From assembly GCA_003415625.1 (NCBI GenBank), contig PYIU01000003.1, forward strand, positions 5,022,001-5,086,000: DNA of 64,000 nucleotides, read 5' to 3'. The position numbers were made by a program, and so were the translations under genes. The notes beneath the pieces are model-generated. The model searched no databases. It was not told the DNA's origin and worked only from the letters and a program-made list of their open reading frames with translations. The DNA comes from Aquanectria penicillioides (lineage: Eukaryota > Ascomycota > Sordariomycetes > Hypocreales > Nectriaceae). Shown in pieces: positions 23,699-33,782 of the stretch (its first letter is position 1; the number at the start of each line of letters is the position of its first letter).

Positions 23699-25192
23699 TC
23701 ATTCCGTGTCCATCTTGTCACCCGTGTCTTCTGGTTTGGCTTCTCCTGCTGGGGTAGCCTCTTCCTTCTTCTCGCCCTCCTTATCGACCGTCTCTGTCTT
23801 GGCCTCCTCCTTGTTTCCATCGTCCGAATCTTCTTTGACCTTCTTCGGAGGCTCCCCTTCTAGTTCTTGCTCTGCCTCGCGTTTTGTCCCCACGCTCTCT
23901 GCGCCGGGGCTTTTGGCCTCGTTTGCTGCATCAGAATCCCCTTCAGCTCTCTCAGGTTTGGTTTCGCCATCGGCATCCTCATGTTTTCTTCCAACAGCAG
24001 CTGCAACGTCAATGTCTTGCATTTCGAGACTACCTTCGCCCGTATAGCTCGTCGTAGTGGCTTGAGGGCCAGTGTCGTCAACTCCAATTTCCTCGGGTCC
24101 TCGTGCGTGAGGAACTTCTTCCTCCTCATCCTGAGGCTCCTCTTCTTCTTCTTCACCTGTCGCTGGGGCACACTCCTCCTCGCCAAGTGGTTCCTGCGCT
24201 CGCGAAAGCTGGCTGACCGGAACGACTCCAGCGCGTTGCTCCTGACGAAGAAGCTCGCCTTGTGTCACGCCCCGTGCATGGCCGGTAGATGGGACACCAT
24301 TGACGCTTACGGAAACAGTTTCAATGCTTCCCATGCCATTGGGCCCATCAATAGTTTCCGTGCTCTCACTATGAATTTGCGCACCAGGTGTGTCTTGGTT
24401 GCTCTCGGGGCTCCGTCTTGTCAGCCATGGGATAGGAGTCAACAGAGCACCGCCCAGAGCTTCATCAGTCCCCAGGGCGGCAGTCGTAGGATTGCTCCAG
24501 GCAACAGACACGGCGGGGTCCTTGGCATCCTCGCCATTGAGGTGCATGGACGACATGTCCGGGATGGCAGGGGGGAGAGGGTACGTATTCGTCCCCGACG
24601 TGACTTGCACAACTCTGTCGACGGCATGAAGATAAGCTGCCAGCGCCTTATAGTGCGCACGGGGCTTGAGGATCAACTCAGCGAGTCGCTGAACAGTGTG
24701 TGGCGGGTAAGAGGTGAATCTTTGGAGGTGGGACACGATATCGGTCAGCATCTCGGCGATCTGCTTGGGGAGAGCACTAGGCTCTATGGGCTGAGTGGAC
24801 GATAGGGATTCTGCAGACACTTCTTCTTTGCTGGTTTCTTGGGCCGTCTGGTCGAGGGGCGACGAGGGTAGGGGAGAGACTCGTGCTTCGGTGGACTGGG
24901 GAGCGGCTGGGGGAGGAGGGAGCTTTGGGATGGGGAACTCGGCATGCGCGATCTAGTCATAAGGAAGAAGGACGTGTCAGAGGACCGCGTAAATGACAAC
25001 ATGTCACAGGAATAACTTACTCTGTCGAGCCGGGCGAGCATGTCGTTGCGCAAGGCCGGCCAGGCGTCTCTGCAAGCGCTGTGGTCAGATTCTGGCGCGT
25101 ATTTAGGCGCGAAGATGACGCAAAACTCACTCTTCCACTGGGGCGCCCAGCGCGACTCTGCTGAGCAAACCATTGTCGCTGTCTACCTCCAT
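23699..25192 (-). CDS. psy4: Protein phosphatase 4 regulatory subunit R2 (Psy4/PPP4R2)
   Basis: This is the core regulatory subunit of the PP4 phosphatase, which acts in DNA-damage recovery and cell-cycle control (family knowledge). The exons are 25131-25192, 25021-25069 and 23699-24952, with introns of 61 and 68 bases, giving 454 residues. The spliced N terminus reads MEVDSDNGLLSRVALGAPVE then EDAWPALRNDMLARLDR. It continues with the conserved PKQIAEMLTDIVSHLQRFTSYPPHTVQRLAELIL and HYKALAAYLHAVDRVVQVTS blocks of the PPP4R2 domain (split here only for description). The C-terminal half is acidic and low in complexity, as is usual for the family. The second exon is only 49 bases. Both splice joins keep the frame and the conserved text, which supports them. 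Confidence 0.88.
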
Positions 25193-25817
25193 GGTGGTGA
25201 TGTGTGAGAGGAATGAAGGTAGGGGCAGAGCATTTGCTGCGCGCGGCTGGGAGAGGTCGCGAACAGACCAAGGCTGAAGCTCTATCGATGGTGGGGTTGC
25301 ACTTAAGCGGGAGCAAACAAACTGGGGGGTGAAGTAGGCGCAGCGACAGAGCTACTCTTCTATTTCCGCTTTCTTGGTTTGAAGCTCGAGGGGGAAAAAA
25401 AAAAGAAAAAGAAAAGTGGATGATATGACTGCACTTTGTTATTTTAGTCGGATTCTCTTGAGAACCTTTTGTGTTATGGCATTTTGAATTTGTCCCTGCT
25501 CCCATAAACAGAGTGCCTCGGTAAGTGCATATGCTTCTCAAGCGACCCGTGTGAGCTATCTTTCAACTTTCAGCTCAAGGGTTTCTTAGATCGTGCAGGT
25601 GTGATTTCGCTTATGACTTCATCCTATGAGCTACGTGATTTCTACCATTGTCATATGTTGATTTGCTAATGATATCTGGATCATTTCAATGCTTGAGTAA
25701 ATATATTCTGTGCATTACGTTAAATATCTGACTGAAGGTTTGCCACCGAAGAAACATAGGAATACGCGCCGGTTTCCATTCATTGCCCTAATCATCACCG
25801 TTCCCCGTCATCCCAGA
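25193..25817 (-). other. psy4 upstream / SPRY gene downstream region
   Basis: This 625-base gap lies between two reverse-strand genes. It contains the PSY4 promoter (an A-rich run lies near 25,395-25,415) and the 3' end of the SPRY gene. I recognise no gene. Confidence 0.55.
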
Positions 25818-27005
25818 TCAAAACTGATATGGATTATATAACCACTTGGATGGGTCAAAGTTGACCTCGAATCTTACACCGTCGTAAGTTCCAATTGCAC
25901 AGCTCAAATCATGCAATCCCTCGAGTCCCGTAACAGGGAGATCCTGTTTTGAGTCTGTCTCCTCGTGCAACGCCCAGCCGCCCGTCAATGTGCCATTGTG
26001 CGTGAAGAAGATGTCGACCTGAGGTTTGGACTGGCCCACGGCGCGGAACGTCATGCCAATGCCGTACGTGTGCCCGCGACGAAACTCGTCGGTGAAAGTT
26101 TTGCCGCCCCAACGATCGTTGATGTATTTGTGGCCATCATCGCCGTGAACAGCCAGACTGCCGCGGTGCCAGCCTGGCATGCGGAAGGACGGGTAGGGCA
26201 GTGCAGTGAAACCAATGCCAACGAAGGCGGTGGGACTGTCGGAGCGCAGCTGAAGCTCGTAGTAGATGGTCTTAGGCTGCCCGGTGCGTAGAGGATTATG
26301 CTCATTGACGGAGTAGAGCGGTGGGTAGCCAATGATGCAGCGATCAGGAGAGTTCTTCGCTGTGTAAGCGTCCCATCGTCCAGGACTGAGCCAACTAAGG
26401 TTGCCATTGAAGCCGGCCGGCTGCATGAGGCGGATGTTGCCCGCCTCGAGGGCTGCCTTTGCGATCTGGTCGAGGATAAGAGGTTGCGTTATGGGATATT
26501 GCTTGCACCACTTCTCGCCAGCAACGGCCTCCTCCTCAGTGGCATTGCTGGTGGGAGACCTGTCGAATCCGCTGAAAATGGCCGGCGGGGGCGGGAACAA
26601 AGATGTATCGGGAACCGCAATCTCCCAATTATGCTGCGGCATCTGCGCGGCCGAAGGAGGAGGGCCCGGAGGAGGAGCATACTGATGCTGGGATGACTGT
26701 CCTGGAGGGGGTCCTGCAGGGGGCGCATACTCGACGTTTTGGTGGCCCGGAGGCGGGCCAGACGGAGGGAAATACTGTTGTTGCGACGACTGTCCCGGAG
26801 GCGGCCCCGGAGGCGGCGCATATTCGTCCCTCTGATGGCCTGGAGGCGATCCCGCTGGGGGCGCGTAGCTGGGCTCTCCCGAGGACCGTCCGGGATTATA
26901 CTGAGGCATGTAATTGCTCTTCTTGTCCTCGCTGTGTGAGGGAGGCCTCTGCGCCGGCCGCGGGGCGGGCTCGTCGTTGCGGTCGTCCTTGCTGCCGAAG
27001 CACAT
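25818..27005 (-). CDS. SPRY-domain protein with proline-rich repeat region
   Basis: A single exon encodes 395 residues from the ATG at 27005 (MCFGSKDDRND). An in-frame ATG at 27056 would add 17 residues, but the Cys-2 start fits better. Residues of about 40-140 form tandem units of roughly 17-20 residues, each containing PPPG followed by glutamine or charged residues and a tyrosine before (A/F)PP. The C-terminal half is a SPRY/B30.2-like fold, with the segments TIYYELQLRS, FVGIGFTALPYPSFRMPGWH, SLAVHGDDGHKYIND and GIGMTFRAVG, then DIFFTHNGTLTGGW. Related fungal proteins act as membrane-linked ubiquitin-ligase adaptors (Ssh4/Ear1), but no transmembrane segment is visible here. The Cys-2 start could be lipidated (inference). 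The function is unknown. Confidence 0.82.
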   Translation of the reverse strand: MCFGSKDDRNDEPAPRPAQRPPSHSEDKKSNYMPQYNPGRSSGEPSYAPPAGSPPGHQRDEYAPPPGPPPGQSSQQQYFPPSGPPPGHQNVEYAPPAGPPPGQSSQHQYAPPPGPPPSAAQMPQHNWEIAVPDTSLFPPPPAIFSGFDRSPTSNATEEEAVAGEKWCKQYPITQPLILDQIAKAALEAGNIRLMQPAGFNGNLSWLSPGRWDAYTAKNSPDRCIIGYPPLYSVNEHNPLRTGQPKTIYYELQLRSDSPTAFVGIGFTALPYPSFRMPGWHRGSLAVHGDDGHKYINDRWGGKTFTDEFRRGHTYGIGMTFRAVGQSKPQVDIFFTHNGTLTGGWALHEETDSKQDLPVTGLEGLHDLSCAIGTYDGVRFEVNFDPSKWLYNPYQF

Positions 27006-28161
27006 GATGACAATGGCAACCGGGTGACCTGGTGCGCTGGATGTTGCTGGAGTCAACGATCAACACGAATAGCACACGGCGGGGCGGTTGTTAGATGATG
27101 GCAATCCTGCACGCGTGAATTGGGCTTGTAGGTGAGTAGTGAGGAAAGGAGACGGTGACGGGTAGTGGTTGCTGTTACGTTTAGGATGCCGTGCCTGTCT
27201 CAACAATCTCACGGGTCCAGACAAAGTGATGCACCGCCACCTAGCTCACAAAGAAGATTCTAGGGCCAAAGGAGATCAGATCCGATGACGAGGATAAAAC
27301 AGAGGCATCCCGCTTCCCTTCGACGTCAAAGAGGAGGAGAAGTCAGGTATACATTAGGTTGGAGTGACCCTGGTCGTGGCTGTGCGCCTTGCTCCTCAGA
27401 CATGGACCACATGTACCATGTAATCACATCGGTCCATACTCTTCTGTACCTTATGTATTGACTCCGGACCAACTTTAACCGGACCTTGGCACATTAGTGA
27501 CAATAACGGTATACGCTGGGGCCCGTGCTTTCGTTCCAGTGGCGTGGCACCAGGCACACAAGGCACTGCTAAACCGTACCACTCACTGCCTCTTCGGCCA
27601 AACGATGGCAAAGGATGACGTTGGGACTTTTGTTTCAGGAAGCCTCAGTGATCAAAGTCTGAATTCTAGTGAGTGGGTGCTGTGCAGCCTTGACATCACG
27701 CCACCGCGGCTCCTCGAATCACTTGGCCAAGTACGAGTAGTTGCCGTCTTCTTTGATGAAACATGCATGTGTGCACTACCTACTATGTACATCGTGGCAA
27801 GCCGTTCAAATTCAATTTCTAGCATGGAACATGCATATTTGTCCTTCTATCACATCCATACGCGTATTCACACAAAAATGCACAATTGACCTGCCTCCTA
27901 CAGGAGGCCGAAAGTCTTGAGAGGAGGAAAGACGCGTCCATTCAAGTTCTATGTTTTGGAACCCTGGCAGGTGCATCTTTGTTGATAGGTCTACATAGCC
28001 GATGAGAAGGTATCCTTTTCCATTTCAATCCGAGACGACTACGTCATCTTTCAACCTGATTAACTCCCAAACTTTTACATCGCCATTTGATGCTCTCACT
28101 AGTCATCTCTGGCCACTCCTCTAGCACCGCCCATCAAGTGACAGGTCGGCACTATTGCCGT
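27006..28161 (-). other. SPRY gene upstream / exchanger downstream region
   Basis: This 1.16-kb gap is flanked by reverse-strand genes. It holds the SPRY-gene promoter and leader and the 3' end of the exchanger gene. A 130-codon forward frame at 27497-27889 has no recognisable features. Confidence 0.55.
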
Positions 28162-30916
28162 TTATTGCCCAAACAAGCTTGCATCTTTCTCATCTGGATA
28201 GTAAAAAGCCACCACACTAATAATCAGGTACACGGCGCACAACAATGCACCCTCCAAATAATTACTCCTGCCATCCAATACCAGGAAATTGACAATGAAG
28301 GCAGACACAAAGAGACATACAGTCTCAAACAGTGTGAAGTACAGCGTCATGTCACGGTCCATGATCCAGCCCAGAATCACTACCAGGGGAGTGATGAAGA
28401 TGGCGATTTGAATCGAGCTGCCTACGGCAACACCAATAGCAAGGTCCATCTTGTTTTTCATGGCAACCGTGATGGCCGTGACGTGTTCGGCAGCATTACC
28501 AACGATAGGCAGGATGATGAGACCGATAAAAATCTCACCAACTGACGAGGTGCTAACGACTTCTTCGATTGAGCCAACCAGAAACTCAGCGCAGAGAGCG
28601 ACGAGGGCAGTGGATACAAGTAAGAGAACGATCGAACCAGCCTTGGAAAGATGCTCTTCCTCGTTCTCCTCATTTTTGACCTTGGGTTGGATACCAGCAG
28701 CCAGTGCCGCCAGAGGAACTTGGGATGGAAACATGGCACCAGGAGCTCGGAAATGAGTCTGATTGAGGCGATCCGGAAGCGAGTTAGTGCGTCTGATACC
28801 GTATCGAACACGGGGAACGGGGCCGGAGGGAACGGGAGCAGCGACTCCGGTATCTGGCCTTTGAACGAAAACAGTTGGAGCGAGATTCTTCACCGACACG
28901 CCACGAAGCATTGGGAAAGGTTTACGAGCACCTCCCTGCTGTCCAAGTTCGTTCTCGTTGTGGGTCTCAATCTCATTGTGAACTGCAAAGTCGACTCGTC
29001 GTGGTTCACCATCACCACCAGCACAATTTCCATTCGACAGTGTCTCTTTGGACCGGGCTTGAATATCGAATTCGTTGCTCTCAGCAAGGGCATTCTTCTT
29101 GCCCTTGCGATACTTGTGTCGGCGATGATGGCGACGTTTGCGATAGCGGCGAGAATCGTCCTCTTCAACAGCATCTTCGCTGCCTTCAACTGATGGGAAT
29201 CGGGGAATCTGGGGCCGAGAAGATGATGCCTCAGAGGTTGCTTCATCGTGACGGTTGGCATTAAAAGAAACGGGGCGGGCTGCCTTGAGCTCGCTGCTAT
29301 CCGTGGAAGCAACGCTCGACTTGCGTCGTCGACCACGAAGAACCTTTTTCATCTTCTTGCGCATTGTATCTCGAGAGTGATCAGAGTCGTCCGAGTCTGA
29401 GCTCGACGACGAGCTGCTGTCGGAACTGGACGAGTCGAGCCATGCAGCCGCAGGTCCAGGAGTCGATTCCGCATCAACAATATGCTGGGGTGTCGACTCA
29501 TACATGTACGCATGAGACTTGAGTTGAAACAAGAGGTAGATGATGTAAACAAGGAATAGAATCTAAAGCAAAATAAGTATGAGGGCATCAAGGTTGTGTA
29601 GATACATACGACACTGGTTCCACGACTGATCTTAAGAGATTGCTCGTCAGCGCGCTTAGTATCGCTGAAGGAGGCGTGGAATGCGGTCTGCATATAATTA
29701 GCACACCGAATTATTAGGAGATGGCCAAAAATGTTAAACCTACTGGGAGAACTAAACTGATTACACTGAGACTGAGCAGACAAGCGCTCATTTGAGTTAC
29801 AGTGCTGTTATAGATCTGGAGAGAGAAATTAGACAAAGTTGTAACATCGAACGTTGGGTTCAAATTACTTGTTCACGGAAGCGAAGGCCTCCCAAGAAGA
29901 AACTCATGCCCAAGATGAGAAGTAGGTTTGCCAATATCGAACCCAGCAAAGAGGCTTGAACAATTCGAATTTCATCCTATTATATGACATTAGCATCGTC
30001 ACTTGACAGGCCTGTGAGAGAGTAAAGTTACCTTGACAAGAGCAATGCTATGTTAAGTTAATGCGACTTAGGTTAGCAAGGGGAAACATGATGAGGCTGA
30101 AACAAGAAACTAGACTCGATTGATATGATAAGGCCTTGGAAGGCTTCTCGCTCTCTCTCGCCAAAGCGGCATTTGCGAGGTTCACATACATGCTTGATGA
30201 CCATTGTTAGCGGCTTATGCCATGTGGCAGGAGATTAAGCAAAAGGAAACATACAAAATGATCAACTCCACAGCGTTTCCGAAGGTAACATTGAGGAGGG
30301 CGCCGAGAGCATCGCCCATGTTGCTGGCGACGGACTCGGTGGCAAAAGCCAGCAGGCCGGCCAGGGGCATGACAGCGATGCAGTTCATGGCGAAAACAAT
30401 GCCACCGTGGATGCTGTCAACTTGGGCAACAGCAATACCAATGGGGACAAAGATAAGCAGGACATTGAGCCAGCTGTGGGTGATGGCCAGCCAAAAGTTG
30501 CGGCGGATCTCATCGATGATGGTCTTCTTCCTATTGGGTTCAGGGGGGTTGGTTGTATCTTGCTCCTCGGCCTTGAAAGCAGGCTCTACGACAGGCCCCT
30601 GCCCCTCAACCTTCGCAAGTGTAGAAGACGTGACGTGCCCAGAGGGTGTCTTGAGGGCAAAAGTTGCACCATTAGAGATGGTAGGCTTCTCATTGAAGCC
30701 ACTGAAGTCGTCAATGCCAGTGGTGCCGTCATAATGGCTGTTAGACTGAAGAGTATTATGATGTAGGTTGGACGAGGGCGTCGCCGAGTCATTCAAGACC
30801 GCATTGGACGACGGAAGCAAGAATCCGGGCGCTTTGGGTATTGCACCAGAACGACTGCCATCTATATCGGGGGATTCAGGTGAGGCTTCCTTCATCGAAC
30901 AGGCTTGGGGAGACAC
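28162..30916 (-). CDS. vcx1: Vacuolar Ca2+/H+ exchanger (VCX1/CAX family)
   Basis: This antiporter loads Ca2+ into the vacuole using the proton gradient (family knowledge). The inferred exons are 30255-30916, 30190-30192 (3 bases), 30032-30047 (16 bases), 29869-29976, 29744-29815, 29610-29687 and 28162-29562, giving 779 residues. Both halves of the CaCA fold are present: the first repeat motif GNAVELII near residues 213-220, and the second GNAAEHVTAI near 668. LGSILANLLLILGMSFFLGGL and the final hydrophobic helices flank them. A Ser/Asp-rich, then basic, loop of about 280 residues separates the halves, much longer than in yeast Vcx1. The 3-base exon supplies one residue needed for normal spacing after the first motif. 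The start could instead be Met-8 (MKEASPESPD). Confidence 0.88.
30190..30192 (-). other. Candidate 3-base microexon of vcx1
   Basis: On the reverse strand the triplet CAT is flanked by an acceptor (CTAAC branch-like site, then ATCAAG) and a strong donor (GTATGT). Together with the 662-base first exon and the 16-base next exon it reads TT|C AT|C ATT GCT, giving ELIIFIIALVK. Without it the protein reads ELIIFIALVK, one residue short of the spacing I recall from yeast Vcx1 and plant CAX1. The frame stays open either way, so the call rests on family spacing and splice signals. Confidence 0.65.
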
Positions 30917-33782
30917 GCGAGAGGGGATCTTCGTGAGATGTGAAGAGCGGCTTGTGTAGGTGAAGTAGTAGCTGTGGCGCTATGGAAAAGAAGACGAGGG
31001 GAACGTTCCAAGAAAGGCCAAGAAGGGCCAAGGAGTTTGGCTTTAAGCACACGACACGAGGCGGGAATGACGCGGAGGTCGTCAGGGAAAGAAGAGGCAA
31101 GGGCTAAGAAGGGGTGGCGATTTATACCTGTTCCATGAGGTAGCCACGACGGACGGGAGTCACTGCGACTGCCACAGGGGAGCTAGGGAGACAGGGAATG
31201 CCACTAATGAGTGACCTTACCACCTACCTGGGCAACGCTGCACAGTGGGCAAACTGTACGCGGTACAGGTTTGTAGGGGACCACCCGGGAGGAGTATCAG
31301 TGGAGAAAGATAGCGTCATGTGGCTGAACAAGCCCCAACCGACCCCGGGATGCACCCTATCACACAGTATGAGAGCCTCCCTCGGCAGCCCCATTGGCCC
31401 TACGTGCGGCTGGGGGGCGGTGTCGATTCCACGTCCAAGTTGCCATCCCCAAGCCCCCCCCAGTCATTATGATGTTGTCGACGGCCACCCCGCGAAGAAC
31501 CGAGCAAGACGGCTGCCGCCAACTCCATATGCCGGCTCAAGTCCGCGTTGCTCCATATGCTCAATGTCCGAGGATCCTTCAAACAGAGCGATTGGCCGAG
31601 GCCTTTTGATCCTTGGGAAGCGAGGCTGTAATGAGGCCCCACGAAGCACTCTATCGGGCGGTGCACCTTGCAAGCTTGGTGGGGCATTATCCACGATGAT
31701 CTGGGCCCTTCCATGCCATGTTCACGCGTGTTCATTCACCACCTATCTTCGCCTAATTACGCTGCTGTCCTCTGTCTGCTGTCCCCGTGACCAGTGACTC
31801 TTCCCACTTCCGAATCATCTAATGCTGGTCGAAATTGGATCCATGTCAGATTTTTGTCTCAGGAAGCACATTCACACGGGGTGTATCGCGTCGTTCGTCT
31901 CTCTGGGGGAGGACCCCCACGTGTCGAGGCTAAATTTCCCGGGGACTGGATCGGAGACAGGCGGGAGGGATCCGAGGCAACGGATCGCCGCTCAATCTAT
32001 CCATCGGCTCAACAAACTCCCCAATTGATCAATTCGCCTGTTAGCCGATGCCGTTTAACACCGACACGCGACGCCGACTCTGACTCTGACTCTGACTCTA
32101 AATGACGCCATCTCCGAGCATTAGTGCCCCGGTGGTACTCACATCAATGTGAACACCGCAACCGTCTTAAAATGGACGTACTCCCCAGGGGGAACCCAAG
32201 GGGGAACCTAACTTACATTGCCACGAGACTTGTGATGGCCAGTGATACGCGCACGTGCCAACGCAACTGGGCCGCTGTGCAACAGTAAACTACCAGTAGT
32301 TCGTTCCCACTCTTCCTTCAATTCAACAGTGACAACATTGAGGGACAACTCCCTAGGTATTCGTAGATCTCTCCATCCCTGCTAGGCGAATGGTGATTAT
32401 GTCCTCCTTTTTTTTTTTTTTTTCTTTTTATGGTGTGTGTCTTCTTCCTCTGATGCTGTCTTGGTTTTTGTTGTTAATTTAGGAGCCATTGCAATACCAT
32501 CCAGTTTTGTTATCTTCATCAATACCATGCCAATCCTGTTTGTGCTTGACCATGACGTAACCAAACCAGGACAGCGCCGTTATCAATGACGATACAATGC
32601 AAGCCACCTCCACTTGTCAATCACTCTCACGGCTGTCTCCGCCCTTCCTCATGCTGGCCCTCGTGGGAAATTGCTTGATCGGTCCAAGCAACGTAGTGTC
32701 TGCACTGGACTGTGAAATGAATATACGGGATGGTAACAACATCCATAAACTGGCGGATGATCAGATCAAGTGTGGGTCAAACCCATTTAATGCCATCATT
32801 ACTTGCATGTTTATCACATAGTCGGTCGGCTACATAATATATGTATCTATCTGCTCATCAATCCATCAGCCCGGCCAACTCGATTTTCGACCCATGGCAC
32901 TCTAATTGACCACGGTCACATCAAGAAGAGCTTGTCTCCATTCAGCACCAACAATAAGAGCATTAGTTTCAAGGCGGAAGGGAACTCCTGTACAGATTGT
33001 ATCAATATAGGATACACAATATGTTTATCTTCTCTTTGATCTTTCCTCTTCCCTTGCCTGTCCACACAACTCCTACTCACACAAACATCGCACAAGCAAA
33101 ACAAAATAACAGCCAGTAGATACATAAGTCCACCATCCACAATATCTAATAGAATCCCTTCTTCCTTTCGCTTGGATACTTTGTCTATGGCGACTCGTTC
33201 CTGCTTCCATTTACCTCTCGCCACAAAGAATACCCCATAATGCAAACACACTGTAGACTCGGCCTACCCCAGCCGCTCATTCTTGATAACTAGTTTCGCT
33301 CCATCGCTAATGCCCACGAGACAACCTAAACATGCGTTTGTATAGGACAAAATGAAACCACAACCCTCTCGCAGCGATGACGAACGGTACAGGGTCATCC
33401 AGCCCTGTGCCTTTGTCCCCATCGCCACCCATCGTGATATATTTCCACAGACTTTCCATATCAACTAACATATGTAGGAGAGAGTGTAAATGCCTTCTGG
33501 GACCATCACCAAAAATTCAATCTTATCCTCTTGCGCCGTGACGAACATTGCGAACCGTAACCTGCCGGCTACCTCTGGTGGTTAGGAGTGCCAATGGTGA
33601 TATCCTTCATTACTGATAGCTGTCGATGGTCTCGCATGACCCCGGAAGACAAGAAAGCATATTATGACATCCAATTTGGGAAGAGAAAAAAAGACACAAC
33701 AGCGCAGGAAACCTTCAGGGTCTCAAAATTCGAATAGGTAGAAACGCCGTAAACTCCGGGTGCTTCCATTGGTGGTGACCTA
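30917..33782. other. Intergenic region between vcx1 promoter and KIN4 3' end
   Basis: This 2.9-kb stretch contains the exchanger promoter and leader and the downstream region of the KIN4 gene. It carries a short GACTCT tandem repeat at about 32,074-32,099 and a T16 run near 32,410. Open frames are short and overlap on both strands. I recognise no gene. Confidence 0.55.

Noticed and set aside
23867..24805. 312-codon forward frame opposite psy4
   Set aside because: It is the antisense shadow of a conserved spliced gene, produced by biased codon use. It shows no domain.
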